Below are positions 52,430 through 62,863 of a stretch of DNA of 64,000 bases, one piece after another (the first letter of the stretch is position 1; every line of letters starts with the position of its first letter). The position numbers were made by a program, and so were the translations under genes. Origin of the DNA: Prorocentrum cordatum. Lineage: Eukaryota > Sar > Dinophyceae > Prorocentrales > Prorocentraceae. The stretch spans positions 224,229-288,228 of the forward strand of contig CAUYUJ010004980.1 in assembly GCA_963575745.1 (NCBI GenBank), read 5' to 3'. Below the pieces are notes generated by a model, which saw only the letters and a program-made list of their open reading frames with translations, searched no databases and was not told the DNA's origin.

Positions 52430-52690
52430 CGGTTGCGGGGGGCGGGCGGCCCGGCGGCGCGGACCGAAGGCTCGGGAACCGAGGAGGCTCGGAGACTCGG
52501 GGATCGAGCGCTCGGGGAGCGAGGGCCCGAGGGTGGGGACTCGGGGATCGGAGGCTCGAGGGCTCGGAGATCGAGCGCTCGGGGATCGAAGGCTGCAGGA
52601 TCGGGGCTCGGAGATGCGGGCTCGAGGATCGAGGCTCCAATCGGAGTTCGAGGATCGAAGGCTTGGTGAGCGGGGTTCAAGGATCGGGGT
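52430..52690. repeat. Degenerate CTCGGGGATCGAG repeat
   Basis: GACTCGGGGATCGAGCGCTC, GGCTCGGAGATCGAGCGCTC and GGGGATCGAAGGCTGCAGG recur with a period near 15 bp. The preceding 150 bp is extremely rich in GCGCGC. Confidence 0.7.
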
Positions 52691-52729
52691 CTGGGCCATC
52701 TGGGTGCCGTTGCTAGCTTGAGACCGTTT

Positions 52730-53080
52730 TAAAAACGTCTGCGATACGTTTTCAACACGTTGTGATTTCCTCTGTCGGAAAGGGCTTACTGTCCTGAGGA
52801 AACGTGTTCTTCTCACTTCAACCTTTCACCCAGAATGTGCTGATGGTTTTCAAAAAGCTTGTCCAATGCCTAGCGTCTGGCTGTAATGTGTTATAAATGT
52901 TTTGCAGATCCACGCTGTTCAGTCACAAGACGATAAGTTGTAAACTTCCAAAAACCACTAAGCGCCTCGATATCCAGACCGCGAGCGCATGGATGCAAAT
53001 ATGGTCTTCTAAATCCGCTCAAAATCGGGCCCCAGAACCTTCCCGGCCCACATCCAGGCAAGTGGCTCACCTCTGATCAA
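52730..53080. other. No recognised feature, lower G+C
   Basis: About 350 bp with CGTTTTAAAAACG and TTTTCAAAAAGC words. No exon or repeat family. Confidence 0.45.
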
Positions 53081-53204
53081 TGTTTGACGGCCCTGGGGCC
53101 TGAAGACGGCCTCCTGAGGCCGAAAAGAGCTCATAACCTCGACCCTCGAATTCTTGTTCGTGTGGTTCGACGCTCGTTCGCTGGGCCAACCACTGCGCCA
53201 ATAC

Positions 53205-53350
53205 GGATACAGTCTGGACTGAGTTCAGAGAACGTACAGGAGGACACGAGTCTCTTCCGAGGGCACTCTGTGCTCCACACGTGAGGAGGACACGAGGCGC
53301 GATTGACATGGCACGAGGGTCCTCCTGATTTGACAAGGTCAACCTACCAA
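53205..53350. mobile_element. Family N, diverged third copy
   Basis: GAGGACACGAGTCTCTTCCG, GAGGAGGACACGAGGCGCG and GGTCAACCTACCAATCAGAC. Family B core (GTTTGACGGCCCTGGGGCC) lies just before, at 53,083-53,125. Confidence 0.5.
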
Positions 53351-53389
53351 TCAGACCCGACCCCCGACCTCGGACGTCGTGATGTCTGG

Positions 53390-53592
53390 ACTCGGCGGCG
53401 AGCGAGAGGGGGGAAGTGAGGAGGCGGCCTTCTCAGAAGGCGGCGGGATTTCTCAGAAGCCCTCTGGCCTTCTGAGCAGTTCCCTGTGCTTTGGGGAAGG
53501 CTTCGAAAACTTCTCAGCAGGCTGGGGGACTTCCGAACCTTCTGAGAAGGCCCGCCCCATCTCACTTCCCCCTCGGACTCGCCGCCGACTGA
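53390..53592. mobile_element. Family D foldback, most complete copy
   Basis: CTCGGCGGCGAGCGAGAGG at one end and CCTCGGACTCGCCGCCGA at the other are inverted. Between them are CCTTCTCAGAAGG, CTTCTGAGCAGTTCCC and CCTTCTGAGAAGG. Confidence 0.7.
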
Positions 53593-53624
53593 CAAGGTCG
53601 ACCCCCAGAGCTCTCGACCCCTGC

Positions 53625-53715
53625 CCCAGGGCCGGCCTTGAATCCGAAGTCGTTGGCTTACGGTCCCGGGGGGACTGAAAACAGAAGCATGAGGAACAAA
53701 AACTTCCGTCGTGAC
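53625..53715. mobile_element. Family B-like fragment
   Basis: GGCCGGCCTTGAATCCGAAG then TTACGGTCCCGGGGGGAC and AAAACTTCCGTCGTGAC. Confidence 0.4.
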
Positions 53716-53744
53716 TTTTGCATGGGGCCTGGGCTCTCCCTCAT

Positions 53745-53890
53745 CCGTCCTCCCTCATCCCTCCCCCGTCCTCCGTCCTCCTTCATCCCTCCTCCGTCCT
53801 TCGTCCTCCGTCCTCCGTCCTCCTCCTCCTCCTCCTCCTTCTCCCCCTCCTCCTCCTCCTCCTCCTCCTCCTCCTTATCCTCCTCCTCGT
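53745..53890. repeat. TCCGTCCTCC and (CTC)n tract
   Basis: CCTCCGTCCTCCTTCATCC units with a period near 14-15, then CTC to 53,890. Confidence 0.85.
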
Positions 53891-53984
53891 AGCCATTTCG
53901 CGCCCAAGCAGCCCCTGGTGCACGGGGCGCGCAAGAGTGTTTCGCGGGCAAACTTCAAAATGGCACTGCTCGCGAGAGCCGACA

Positions 53985-54731
53985 TCGAGAAGCGTGGCGC
54001 CCCACGTCATCAGCTACAATGCCGAGAACAGGCGCGAGCACACCCGCCAGGAGTCTGGGCTCCCTCCGCCCTCCCCTCCTTTTCTCGTCGTCATCTTCCT
54101 CCTCCTTCCCCCTCCCCTCGTCAGTCTGGCGAGCTGCTGCGCTGGCCTCCCGAGCGCCGCGGCGGAAGTGCAGGCAAAACAAGGTGTGCTTCCACTGACA
54201 CCGCCTCCACCACCGCGTTCCTGCCATCAGGCCTGCCTGCATCCCTCGCCCACCTTCCCCTCCAGCGGCCACCTCCTCCATCCACGCCGTCCCCTTCAAC
54301 CTCCCCTTACCCGCCACTTCCACGTCCACGCCAGGGCGGGCAAATTCCGCGGCCGGAGGCCGCGGGTCAGCCCTAGTGAGCTACAGTGTAGGGATCAGGC
54401 CGTGCGAGAAGGCAAGCAGTGTCAGTTGGTGCTGGCGCTGCGGAAGCTACAAAAGTGTGGGTGGGCCACGATCAGCGGCAACGCTGGGAGCAGCCCGTAC
54501 GAGAAAGGAGGCGCGCAGTGGCAGCAGACGCTGGCGCTGCGGGGCAAGTGCGGGTGGGCCACGATCAGCAGAAACGCTGGGAGCAGCCCGTGCGAGAAAG
54601 GGGGCACGCAGCGGCAGCAGACGCTGGCGCTGCGAGAAAAGTGCGGGAGGGCCACGATCAGCAACCTCGGTGGGAGCGGCCCGTGCGAGCAAGAAGGCAG
54701 GCAGTGGCAACGGGCACTGCGCGCTGTGTGA
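53985..54731 (+). pseudogene. Decayed PPR-like repeat array
   Basis: The plus strand holds remains of a repeat protein: HVISYNAENR at about 54,000-54,040, LVSYSVGIRPCEK at about 54,367, then three related units WATISGNAGSSPYEKGGAQW, WATISRNAGSSPCEKGGT and ATISNLGGSGPCEQEGRQW, each followed by QQTLALR or QRALRAV, with TGA at 54,731. Intact dinoflagellate PPR-like repeats usually read VISYNAxISACEKGxQWQxALALL, so these are frameshifted and substituted copies. At least one frame change lies between the second and third units. About 300 bp of (CTC)-rich and unrelated sequence splits the array. PPR proteins normally act in organelle RNA processing. This copy is unlikely to work. Confidence 0.7.
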
Positions 54732-54752
54732 AGGTGCACTATACGGACCTAC

Positions 54753-54877
54753 CGCATCCTCGGATATCGATCCTCGAGCCTGGCTGTCGCGGTGCCCCCA
54801 CGCCAGGCGGAGAGCTCCGTCTGCATCATGATGACGTCGATCGCCTGGCCGCCAGGCGCTGCCGCCGACTCGTCTCC
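54753..54877 (-). CDS. Probable exon, unknown protein
   Basis: The minus strand reads GDESAAAPGGQAIDVIMMQT, ELSAWRGGTATARLEDRYPR and M, then a good GTAGGT donor after ATGCG. The AG at GGGAATAG gives the start. G+C at third positions is high. It lies antisense to and just beyond the PPR-like remnant. Neighbouring exons were not identified because a (CAT)n tract lies upstream. Confidence 0.5.
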
Positions 54878-54889
54878 CTATTCCCCTCT

Positions 54890-55030
54890 CTCCCCTCTCT
54901 CTTGCCTCTTCCTCTTCCTCTTCCTTCTCCATCTCCTCCTCCTCCAACTCCTCCTTCCTCCACCACCACCTCCCTCCTCAACCCTCTATATGTCCGCCTC
55001 CTCCTCCTCCTCCTCCTCCACCCTCCGTCC
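54890..55030. repeat. Pyrimidine tract (CTCTTCC)n and (CTC)n
   Basis: CTCTTCCTCTTCCTCTTCC and CTCCTCCTCC runs. Confidence 0.8.
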
Positions 55031-55044
55031 CCCTCCCGATAATC

Positions 55045-55106
55045 CTCGTCATCATCAGCTCACCATCATCAGCATAATCGTCATCAGCATCATCGTCATC
55101 ATCAGT

Positions 55107-55177
<71 letters not shown>

Positions 55178-55515
55178 TATCAGCATCATCATCATCATCG
55201 TCATCAGCATCAGCATCAGCATCATCATCACCATCATCATCAGCATCATCATCAGCAGCAGCAAAGCCATCAGAATCACCATCATCAGCAGCAGCATCAG
55301 GACCATCATCAGAATCAGCAGCAGCATCAGCATCATCATCACCATCATCATCGTCATCATCATTAGCATCAGCATCAGCATCATCATCTTCATCACCATC
55401 AGCAGCAGCATCACTACCAACACCACCACCATCAACATCATCATCAGCAGCAGCATCATCATCGTCATGATCAGTATCCGCATCATCATCCGCATCGACA
55501 ACATCAACGACAACA

Positions 55516-55550
<35 letters not shown>

Positions 55551-56115
55551 TAACAACAAAAACAACAACAACTGCAACAACAACAGCCGCAACAGGAACA
55601 AAAAAATGTAACAACAATACCGTTATCAGCAGCATCAGCATCATCAGCAGCAGTAGCAGCAGCATCATCATTATCATCAGCACCATCAGCAGTAGCATCA
55701 TCAGCGGCACCATCATCACCACCATCAGCATCATCATTACCCTCACCATAACGACAACCAGCATCATCATTACCACCATCATCATCACCATCACCACTAC
55801 CACCATCATCATCATCATCATCATCATCATCAGCATCATCATCACCGCCCCCATCATCATCAACATCAGCAGCAGCATGATCATCACCATCATCATTACC
55901 ATGACTATCACAGCCACCAGCACCACCATCATCACCACCACCATCATAACCACCCACATAATCACCCTTACCGTCACCATCGGCATCACCACCACCATCA
56001 CCACCCCCATCCTCATCAGCATTATCATCACAACAGATCCACCATCACCTTCATCATCATCACCAGCAGCATCACCAACATCATCCATCATCGTCACCAC
56101 CATCAACATCATCAT
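55045..56115. repeat. (CAT)n microsatellite, about 1.1 kb
   Basis: CAT/CAG/CAC mixture. 55,500-55,560 is (GACAAC)n and 55,560-55,610 is CAA-rich. Confidence 0.95.
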
Positions 56116-56324
56116 AAGTCCGCCGGCCCCTTCTGTGGGGCCACCAGGCTGTAGGACTAGGTTGCTGCTCCCGGCACCAGTTCCAGCTTCCAATCTCCAA
56201 TGTTACAATCCTGGTTTCTGCTTCCTACTGTAAATTGCTAATGTCCACGCAAGGGGGGGAGACCGAAAACCAACTAGGTTACGACGCCCGAATCACGTCC
56301 TCAGAGTTTTGTTGGGGGTCGTGG

Positions 56325-56545
56325 GACGCGGAAAAATACCCGAGATTCGCGTCCCCGAAGCCACGATCCCTTGCAAATTACCTCATACTCGCGTCCCTGG
56401 GGCTAAAAATCCTTGTAAGTTACGCAGTACTTGCTCCCCCCATGGCCAGAAGCCTTCGTAAACTACAGAAAAATTGCGCCCCCGAAGCAATCAATCTTAG
56501 CAAATTCAGAATTATTCGCGTCCCCGAAACCATAAACCTTTTTGG
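56325..56545. repeat. Diverged tandem repeat, about 55-60 bp
   Basis: CGCGTCCCCGAAGCCACGAT, CGCGTCCCTGGGGCTAAAAA, TTGCGCCCCCGAAGCAATCA and CGCGTCCCCGAAACCATAAA, each followed by a TTGCAAATTAC-like segment. Confidence 0.7.
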
Positions 56546-56764
56546 TAAATAGTGCAATACTTGAATCCCATGCGGACATGCGGCTTGCATAGAGACGCCG
56601 CGGGGGCGCTGCAGGGGGGCGACGGGGCGCCGCGGAAGGGAGGGGGAGCAAGGAGCGATGAGGGCAGCGGAGGAGACAAATAATAGGTATATAATAATTT
56701 GTGTGAATAATACACGAGAGTACGCCACTCACTGCTCAACGAAGCCTGGTTCAAATATTCCCCA

Positions 56765-57881
56765 CTACTCCGTTGTTGCACATAACAATAAATCCGTCGT
56801 GGTCTTTGGCGGATCCTGGGCCGTCTGTTGTGCGTGTTGCAGCACATCATCCCACCATCGTGTCTTCGGCCGTCCCGCCCGTCGTTGTGTCGGTGTCTGC
56901 GCATCCCGTTCAGGATCCCACTGTAAAATTGTTCGTGCCCGCTCCTTTTGCCGTACTCGTGGCAATCTGACGCACCCAATTCCATTTCCGTCGCTTGGTA
57001 AGATTACTCCAATATGAAATCGTATTCCTCGCGTGTTTTGTTGCACCCGTGATCCGTTCTGACCAAGATTCCAAAAGGTACTCCTCCTCGTATAGAGTGT
57101 CTGTCGCTGGAGTTGGCGACGGTGGCTCGCTATCCACATCTTTTCCACTGTCGGAGGCGGAGCCGTCATTCTCGTCGTTGTCGTTCCCGGTGTCTGTATT
57201 GTTGTTTACGCCGATGTCGGGTGAACGTCGTTTTTGCCGTGGTCTTCCGGCCGTTTTCTTTCTGGGCACCTTGACGATCATGCGGAGCATATGTTGTTGA
57301 GTTCGGCGGATTCTATCTGAGAGCTCTTCTGTCATCGCCCACGCTTCGCACCAATGCGAAATCGTCGGCGCTATGGTCCCATGGAATAAAAGGATGCGGT
57401 TGTTCATGGAGTAGTGAGCGCCCGCGAGCCCCTGCTTAAGTAAATAAACTTTCCTCACGAAGAAGCTATACTATGCGTTCAACTTCTCTCCTGTGGTTGA
57501 CGCTGAATTGCAGCTTGCGCCCGAAGTACTTCGGCGTGCGGAACGGCGGACTCACCTCGACCTTCATGCCGCGGAAGAAGACGTGCGTCGGTGGTTGTCG
57601 TGCTCGTTTTGGTATGTGCCCGTTGTGTAAGATATTGCACTTGCCTGGGTGCAAGCGCAGCCAAGCAGCTGCTGTTTCATTGCTGAGGTCGGAACGCACG
57701 CGTGCGATGTCGTTGCTCGATCACGCAATCAAGAGCATGTCGTCGGCAACCGCTGCAGGGTGGCAGGTGGCGGCTGGAAGCCGCGCAGCCTCGCTGCCCG
57801 TTTTTGCTTCGCTCGATTCATCATGTGGCCTGACACGCAATCACAGAGTAACGAACTGAATGGGCCCCCTTGCTTCGCGCC
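56765..57881 (-). pseudogene. Broken non-LTR retrotransposon reverse transcriptase, 3' part
   Basis: On the minus strand, pieces of an RT lie in the right order but in changing frames. 57,881-57,836 gives GAKQGGPFSSLLCD, the QG..S motif. 57,750-57,736 gives AVADD, the catalytic A-x-DD box, followed by MLLIA and a TGA. 57,699-57,466 gives LRLHPGKCNILHNG and KVEVSPPFRTPKYFGRKL. 57,458-56,910 gives RILLFHGTIAPTISHWCEAW and LRMIVKVPRKKTAGRPRQ, with a Ser/Asp-rich insert, then NLTKRRKWNWVRQIA. 57,169-56,765 gives DPERDAQTPTQRRAGRPKTR then WWDDV. These are known landmarks of the RT palm, thumb and C-terminal region of LINE-type elements. At least three frame breaks and one stop show it is dead. The 5' part is missing and a 12-bp minisatellite begins just above. 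Confidence 0.75.
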
Positions 57882-57902
57882 CCGTTCGACGCGACATCGG
57901 GG

Positions 57903-58340
57903 AAGATCAGAGGAAATATCTGGGTGAAGATCAGAGGAAGATCTGGGGGAAGATCTGGCGGAAGATCTTGAGAAACATCCGGGGAGAGATCTGGGGGAAG
58001 ATCTGGGAGAAAATATGGGGTAATATCTGGTGGAAGATCTGGGCGAAGATCTGGAGGAATATCTGGAGGAATATCTGGAGGAAGATCTGGGGGAAGATCT
58101 CGGGGAAGAGCTGGAGGAAGATCTGAAGTGAGACCTGGGGGAAAATCTGGGGGAAGATCTGGGGAAAAATCTGGGGGAAGATCTGGGGGAAGATCTGGGG
58201 GAAGATCTGGAGGAAGAGCTGGGGTAAGATCTGGGGAAACATCCGGGGAGAGATCTGGGGGAAGATCTGGGGGGAGATTTGGGGGAAGATCTGGGGGAAG
58301 ATCTGGGGAAAGATCTGGGGGAAGATTTGGGGAAAGATAA
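57903..58340. repeat. 12-bp minisatellite (AGATCTGGGGGA)n
   Basis: About 36 units, nearly perfect at 58,080-58,330, with AACATCCGGGGA and ATATCTGGAGGA variants. On the minus strand it encodes PDLP repeats, which I treat as an artefact. Confidence 0.95.
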
Positions 58341-58344
58341 CCGT

Positions 58345-58620
58345 GACCATTTTTATCACTCGCGCGATGACGGCAGGACATGAAACAAAACAAGGAATTA
58401 TAACAATATGATGTTAGAGTAGACCCGCGAGACTGAGCCGTCCTAGTTGTTTGAACTCCCTGTACATATATACATGCATGTGTACATGTATGCCGGTATC
58501 ACAATGAATGTAACTGAATTGGTTATCGATCTCACGGTTTCATGATCAATCTGCATGTCCCACTACCAATGTACTGGACAATCGCATTGCCTGACCTATC
58601 AGACTCCCAATTATCCACCG
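58345..58620. other. No recognised feature
   Basis: A short alternating run, CATATATACATGCATGTGTA, at 58,464-58,485. Otherwise unassigned. Confidence 0.45.
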
Positions 58621-58699
58621 CCTTCCCCCGAGGCACGAAGTGGAGCGTCCTCGGGTCATTGCTAGCGTTTCTCTAAGAGACCGACAGCCCCGAGTTCCG

Positions 58700-58805
58700 G
58701 AACCTACGCTTCTCGCCAAAGACGGCCCCGGGTGGCCCCCGAGACGGTCCAAAAGACGCCCAGGATGGCCTCCAGACGGCCCAGAGGAGGTGGCCTCCCG
58801 GGGCT
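58700..58805. repeat. Family E tract
   Basis: GACGGCCCCGGGTGGCCCCC, GACGGTCCAAAAGACGCCC and GCCTCCAGACGGCCC. Confidence 0.5.
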
Positions 58806-58964
58806 GAAAATGTCCGAAAACCAGCCGTCGCGATGCTCTGTGTCGCCTGGATCTGAGGGGCGTGCCGCTTCCCGGGCGCACCGCCTCGCCCGAGCACCAC
58901 TTCGCAAGCGAGGCGCGTCGCCCCACTCTCAGACCTCCGACGTCTCGAGAAGCCTGAGGCGGAG

Positions 58965-59105
58965 ACGTTTCGCAACTTTCGGCCTCCGGGGCCCTCGCCC
59001 CCAGGACAGTCAAAGGACGACTCGGCATGAAGAGCCGGCCGCAGGGACAAGGTCCAAACCTCTTGGGACCCCGCAGTGAGAAGCTCAAGACGTCGGCGGA
59101 TGTCT
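58965..59105 (+). mobile_element. Family B copy
   Basis: TTTCGGCCTCCGGGGCCCTC, GACAGTCAAAGGACGACTCG and AGACGTCGGCGGATGTCTG. On the minus strand it begins just after the exon above. Confidence 0.6.
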
Positions 59106-59113
59106 GTGCTCGC

Positions 59114-59301
59114 CCGCGTACGGGTGGGGGGGCCCGCCCTCCCGCCAGACTTCCGCCCGCCCGCCCGTTGGGGCCCGCCCGCCCGCGAATGCACCCTGCC
59201 GGTGAAGCGCACCCGCACCCTGCTCCCCCAGCGCAGCAGTCCGGCCTGCCGGCGAGATGGTCCCCAGGAGAAATGGCCCGCCGGCGCAAACGGCCCCTCC
59301 C
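59114..59301 (-). CDS. Possible exon after family C, unknown protein
   Basis: The segment starts right after the family C end GACGTCAGGATCTCAG and ends at a GTACGC or GCGAGC donor before family B. All three minus frames are open (for example GPFAPAGHFSWGPSRRQAG), so the frame is not decided. The element-exact borders are the main argument. Confidence 0.3.
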
Positions 59302-59450
59302 CTGAGATCCTGACGTCGCATTTTTTTCGCAACGGGCGAGTTTGCCCAGCCTGCTTCGGGCCCCGGGACCCTCACCGATCGATCAAGCTCGAAACATGCC
59401 GCGGCAAGCTGGGGTCGAGGGCTCTGGTCGAGGTTTTCGTGACGTCGAAT
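59302..59450 (-). mobile_element. Family C copy (reverse), ends as an intron
   Basis: On the minus strand it runs CCAGAGCCCTCGACCCC, GATCGATCGGTGAGGGTC and GTTGCGAAAAAAATGCGACG to GTCAGGATCTCAG. Confidence 0.6.
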
Positions 59451-59625
59451 CACGAGGTTGGGCACCGCGCGGACCCCGACACGCTCCAGGGCGCAGGTGC
59501 GCGGGGGCGATCAGTCTGGTCCAGACGGCGTCCGTGCGGTGACGCCCCCATTTTTTCGTCTGGTCGAGGCCTTCGTGACGTCACATCTCAAGGTGGGGCG
59601 GAGAGGGCCTCGGACAAAAACTGTC

Positions 59626-59731
59626 CCTTGCAAGCCAGGCCTCGCGCCTTTCGCCCCCGACCGCCCGCGCCAGCGCCGCCGCCGCGTCGGCACGGCAAGA
59701 ACCTGCCGCACCTTCCTAGCCTCCAGTGACC
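59626..59731 (-). CDS. Probable exon after family C, Arg-rich
   Basis: After the family C end GCCGGGATGTCAG the minus strand reads SLEARKVRQVLAVPTRRRRW then RGRSGAKGARPGLQ, ending before GACAGTTTTTG (GA donor). It may belong to the same gene as 59,114-59,301. No family recognised. Confidence 0.4.
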
Positions 59732-59860
59732 CTGACATCCCGGCGTCGCAGTTGTTTCGCATCGGGCGAGTTTGTCCTGTCTCGGACCCCGGGACCATCA
59801 CAACTCGATATGGCTCGAAGAATGCCGCAGAAAGACGGGGTCTGGGGCTCCAGCCGTGAT
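59732..59860 (-). mobile_element. Family C copy (reverse)
   Basis: CTGGAGCCCCAGACCCCGTC, TTCTGCGGCATTCTTCGAGC, GATGGTCCCGGGGTCCGAG and AACTGCGACGCCGGGATGTC. Confidence 0.6.
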
Positions 59861-59899
59861 GTTTCGCGATAGGGGAAGGAATCACCGCTGCGGCAGACA

Positions 59900-60080
59900 G
59901 CCTCGGGTGCGCAGACGAGGGGGGCCAGGAAGATTGGGGAAGCACATCCTGGCCCAAGGCATGTGCGCGGACGAGAGGGGGCCAGGGAACATGTTGATAG
60001 AAGACGAGGGGGTCACGACATCTGGGAGATGTCATGACCCCAGCCATGATATCGACACCCACCGACTCCTCACGCCCCTC
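59900..60080. repeat. Short duplication GGACGAGAGGGGGCCAGG
   Basis: GCAGACGAGGGGGGCCAGGA and GCGGACGAGAGGGGGCCAGG, each followed by an AAG/AAC-CATG segment, about 55 bp apart. Also GGTCACGACATCTGGGAGAT mirrored by ATGTCATGACCC. Confidence 0.5.
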
Positions 60081-60084
60081 GTGG

Positions 60085-60180
60085 GCGCCCCCCGCAGACA
60101 TCCGACGTCACATTGAATTTTCACAGCGTGCTCTCCGCCACCTCCGCCCAGCAAAAAATGCTGCCCCGAAAATGCTTGAT
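60085..60180 (+). mobile_element. Family B start fragment
   Basis: CAGACATCCGACGTCACATT then CAGCGTGCTCTCCGCCACCT keeps the beginning of family B. Confidence 0.4.
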
Positions 60181-60283
60181 GGCGGTCCCGCGGCCCGAAT
60201 CCGGCATACGCATGGGTGCAAAAAAGATGAGTGCACTATGGGCGTCGCAACTCTTTCCGTGGCGAGATAAATCTAAGACCTCC

Positions 60284-60455
60284 TTCACCTCTTCCTCCTC
60301 CTCCTCCTCTTCCTCCTCTTCCTCCTCCTCCTCCTCCTCCTCCCTCCTCCTCCTCCTCCTCCTCCCTCCTCCTCCTCCTCCTCCTCCCCCTCCCCCTCCC
60401 CCTCCCCCTCCCCCTCCCCATCCTCCTCCTTATCCTCCTCCTCCTCCTCAAAAAC
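60284..60455. repeat. (CTC)n microsatellite
   Basis: CTC with TTC and CCC interruptions. Confidence 0.95.
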
Positions 60456-60469
60456 CGACCCCCAGACCT

Positions 60470-60560
60470 CTCGCGGGGCTCGTCCTGGCCAGAGTCTCGA
60501 GGCGGACCCGGCCGTGGCAACGGGACGCCCCAGGGGGCCAAAAAAGCCAGGAAACCTCGG
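60470..60560 (+). mobile_element. Family V copy
   Basis: CGTCCTGGCCAGAGTCTCGA, GGCCGTGGCAACGGGACGCC and CCAGGGGGCCAAAAAAGCC. Confidence 0.5.
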
Positions 60561-60579
60561 TGCCCGATCCTCCATCCTT

Positions 60580-60660
60580 CCCCTCCTCCTCCTCCTCCTC
60601 CTCCTCCTCCTCCTCCTCCTCCTCCTCCTCCTCCTCCACCTCCTCCTCATCATCCTCCTC
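60580..60660. repeat. (CTC)n microsatellite
   Basis: Pure CTC leading into CAT. Confidence 0.95.
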
Positions 60661-60669
60661 CGCACCATC

Positions 60670-60709
<40 letters not shown>

Positions 60710-60710
60710 G

Positions 60711-60796
<86 letters not shown>

Positions 60797-60843
60797 CATC
60801 TCATCATCATCATCATCATCATCACATCATCATCATCATCATC

Positions 60844-60893
<50 letters not shown>

Positions 60894-60906
60894 ACATCAC
60901 CATCAA

Positions 60907-60945
<39 letters not shown>

Positions 60946-61377
60946 TATCATTGTCATTATCATTATCATTATCAGCAGCAGCAGCATCATCAGCAGCATC
61001 AGCATCAGCATCCGCATCAGCATCAGCATCATCAGCCTCGTCATCATCAGCACCATCATCATCAGCATCAGCATCAGCATCATCAACATCATCAGAATCA
61101 TCATCATCAGCAGCGGCATCAGCATCAGCATCAGCATCATAATGATAAGCATCATCATCAGCATCATCATCAGCACCATCACCATCATCATCATCATCAT
61201 CACCACCATCATCCCCTCCATGATCTTCCTCCTTCTCACCACCATCGTCACCGCAGCCATGACCACTATCATCACCACCACCATCACAAGCACCACCAAC
61301 ACCACCACCAGCATCGTGAGCACCACCACTATCACCACCACCATCGCCAACACCACCCCCACTATTACCACCACCAC

Positions 61378-61409
<32 letters not shown>

Positions 61410-62036
61410 GCAACAGCATCATCATCAGCATCAGCATCACCACAACCACCGCCACCGCAACTGCTATCAACATCAGCATCATCATCATCATCGTCATCAT
61501 CAGCAGCAGCAACAACATCATCAGCAGCAGCATCAGCATCAGCATCAGCATCATCATCAGCACCAGCATCAGCATTATCATCATCATCACCATCATCACC
61601 ACCATCATCAGAATCATCATCATCATCAGCAGCAGCATCATCACCATCATCATCGTGTCGTCGTCGACGACTTCATCAAACTCGTCATCGTCAGCAACGG
61701 CAGCATCATCATCATCATCAGCATCATCATCAGCAGCAGCATCATCAGCAGCAGCATCATCGCTCATCGATCGTCATCATCATCATCATCATCACCAGCA
61801 TCATCATCATCACCATCATCAACATCATCATCAGCATCATCATCAGCAGCATCATCAGCAGCAGCATTAGCATCATCATCAGCAGCATCAGTACCATCAA
61901 CAAAACCATCATCAGCATCGTCATCATCAGTAGCATCAAAATCGGCAGCATCAAAATCGTCAAGCACTGTCATCGTCATAATCATAATCAGCATTACCAT
62001 CATCATGATCAGCATGGTCACTACCATCATGACCAA

Positions 62037-62086
<50 letters not shown>

Positions 62087-62087
62087 G

Positions 62088-62122
<35 letters not shown>

Positions 62123-62145
62123 CCATCGTCATCAGCATCATAATT

Positions 62146-62194
<49 letters not shown>

Positions 62195-62195
62195 G

Positions 62196-62245
<50 letters not shown>

Positions 62246-62590
62246 GCATCATCATCAGCATCATCATCACCATCGTCATCAGCATCAGCATCAGCATCAG
62301 CATCACAATTATCATCATCGTCATCATCGTCGTCATCATCGTCATCATTATCAGCATCGTCATCATCGTCGTCATCATCAGATTCATCATCATCAGCAGC
62401 AGCATCATCATCGTCGTCGTCATCGTCATCATCGTCATCGTCATCGTCAGCAGCATCATCATCAACATCAGTATCAGCATCATCACGTCGTTGTCGTCAT
62501 TAGCATCTTCATCATCACCATCATCATCAGCATAATCATCATCATCTGCATCATCACCATCACCATCATAATCATCATCATCATGTTAAC
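60660..62590. repeat. (CAT)n microsatellite, about 1.9 kb
   Basis: Pure at first, then CAT with CAG, CAC, CAA and CGT variants, similar in length and make-up to 9510-11,432. Confidence 0.95.
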
Positions 62591-62619
62591 CACCACAATC
62601 ACTTTACCACCATCCCCTG

Positions 62620-62785
62620 GGATCCGACATCTCGAAAAATGCAAGAAAACTCGACAAGAGGCATGAACCCCATCTTCCTGCGGCACTGCTCGAGACGGAT
62701 CGATACGTGAGTGTCGGGGGGCCCAAAACATGGTAAACTCGCCCGTTGTCAAAAAATGCGACGCCAGGATCTCAGGGACAATCCT
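62620..62785 (+). mobile_element. Family C copy
   Basis: CATCTTCCTGCGGCACTGCT, GAGACGGATCGATACGTGAG, AACATGGTAAACTCGCCCGT and AAAAAATGCGACGCCAGGAT, ending TCTCAGGGAC. Confidence 0.7.
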
Positions 62786-62820
62786 CCTCCTCCTCCTCCT
62801 CCTCCTCCTCCTCCTCCTCC

Positions 62821-62862
<42 letters not shown>

Positions 62863-62863
62863 C
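62782..62863. repeat. (CTC)n then (CAT)n
   Basis: CTC to 62,820, CAT to 62,863. The CAT part ends exactly at the exon border, so on the minus strand the intron starts GTGATGATGATG. Confidence 0.9.

Noticed and set aside
57821-58393. PDLP-repeat protein on the minus strand
   Set aside because: A 12-bp repeat without in-frame stops is automatically open; it shows no unique flanking coding sequence.
60113-60255. Plus-strand exon reading SVLSATSAQQKMLPRKCLMA
   Set aside because: The DNA aligns with the start of family B, so the frame is likely chance.
60113-62535. Very long plus frames (585 and 673 codons) across CTC and CAT tracts
   Set aside because: Only the first 60 codons are non-repetitive, and that part overlaps a family B fragment.
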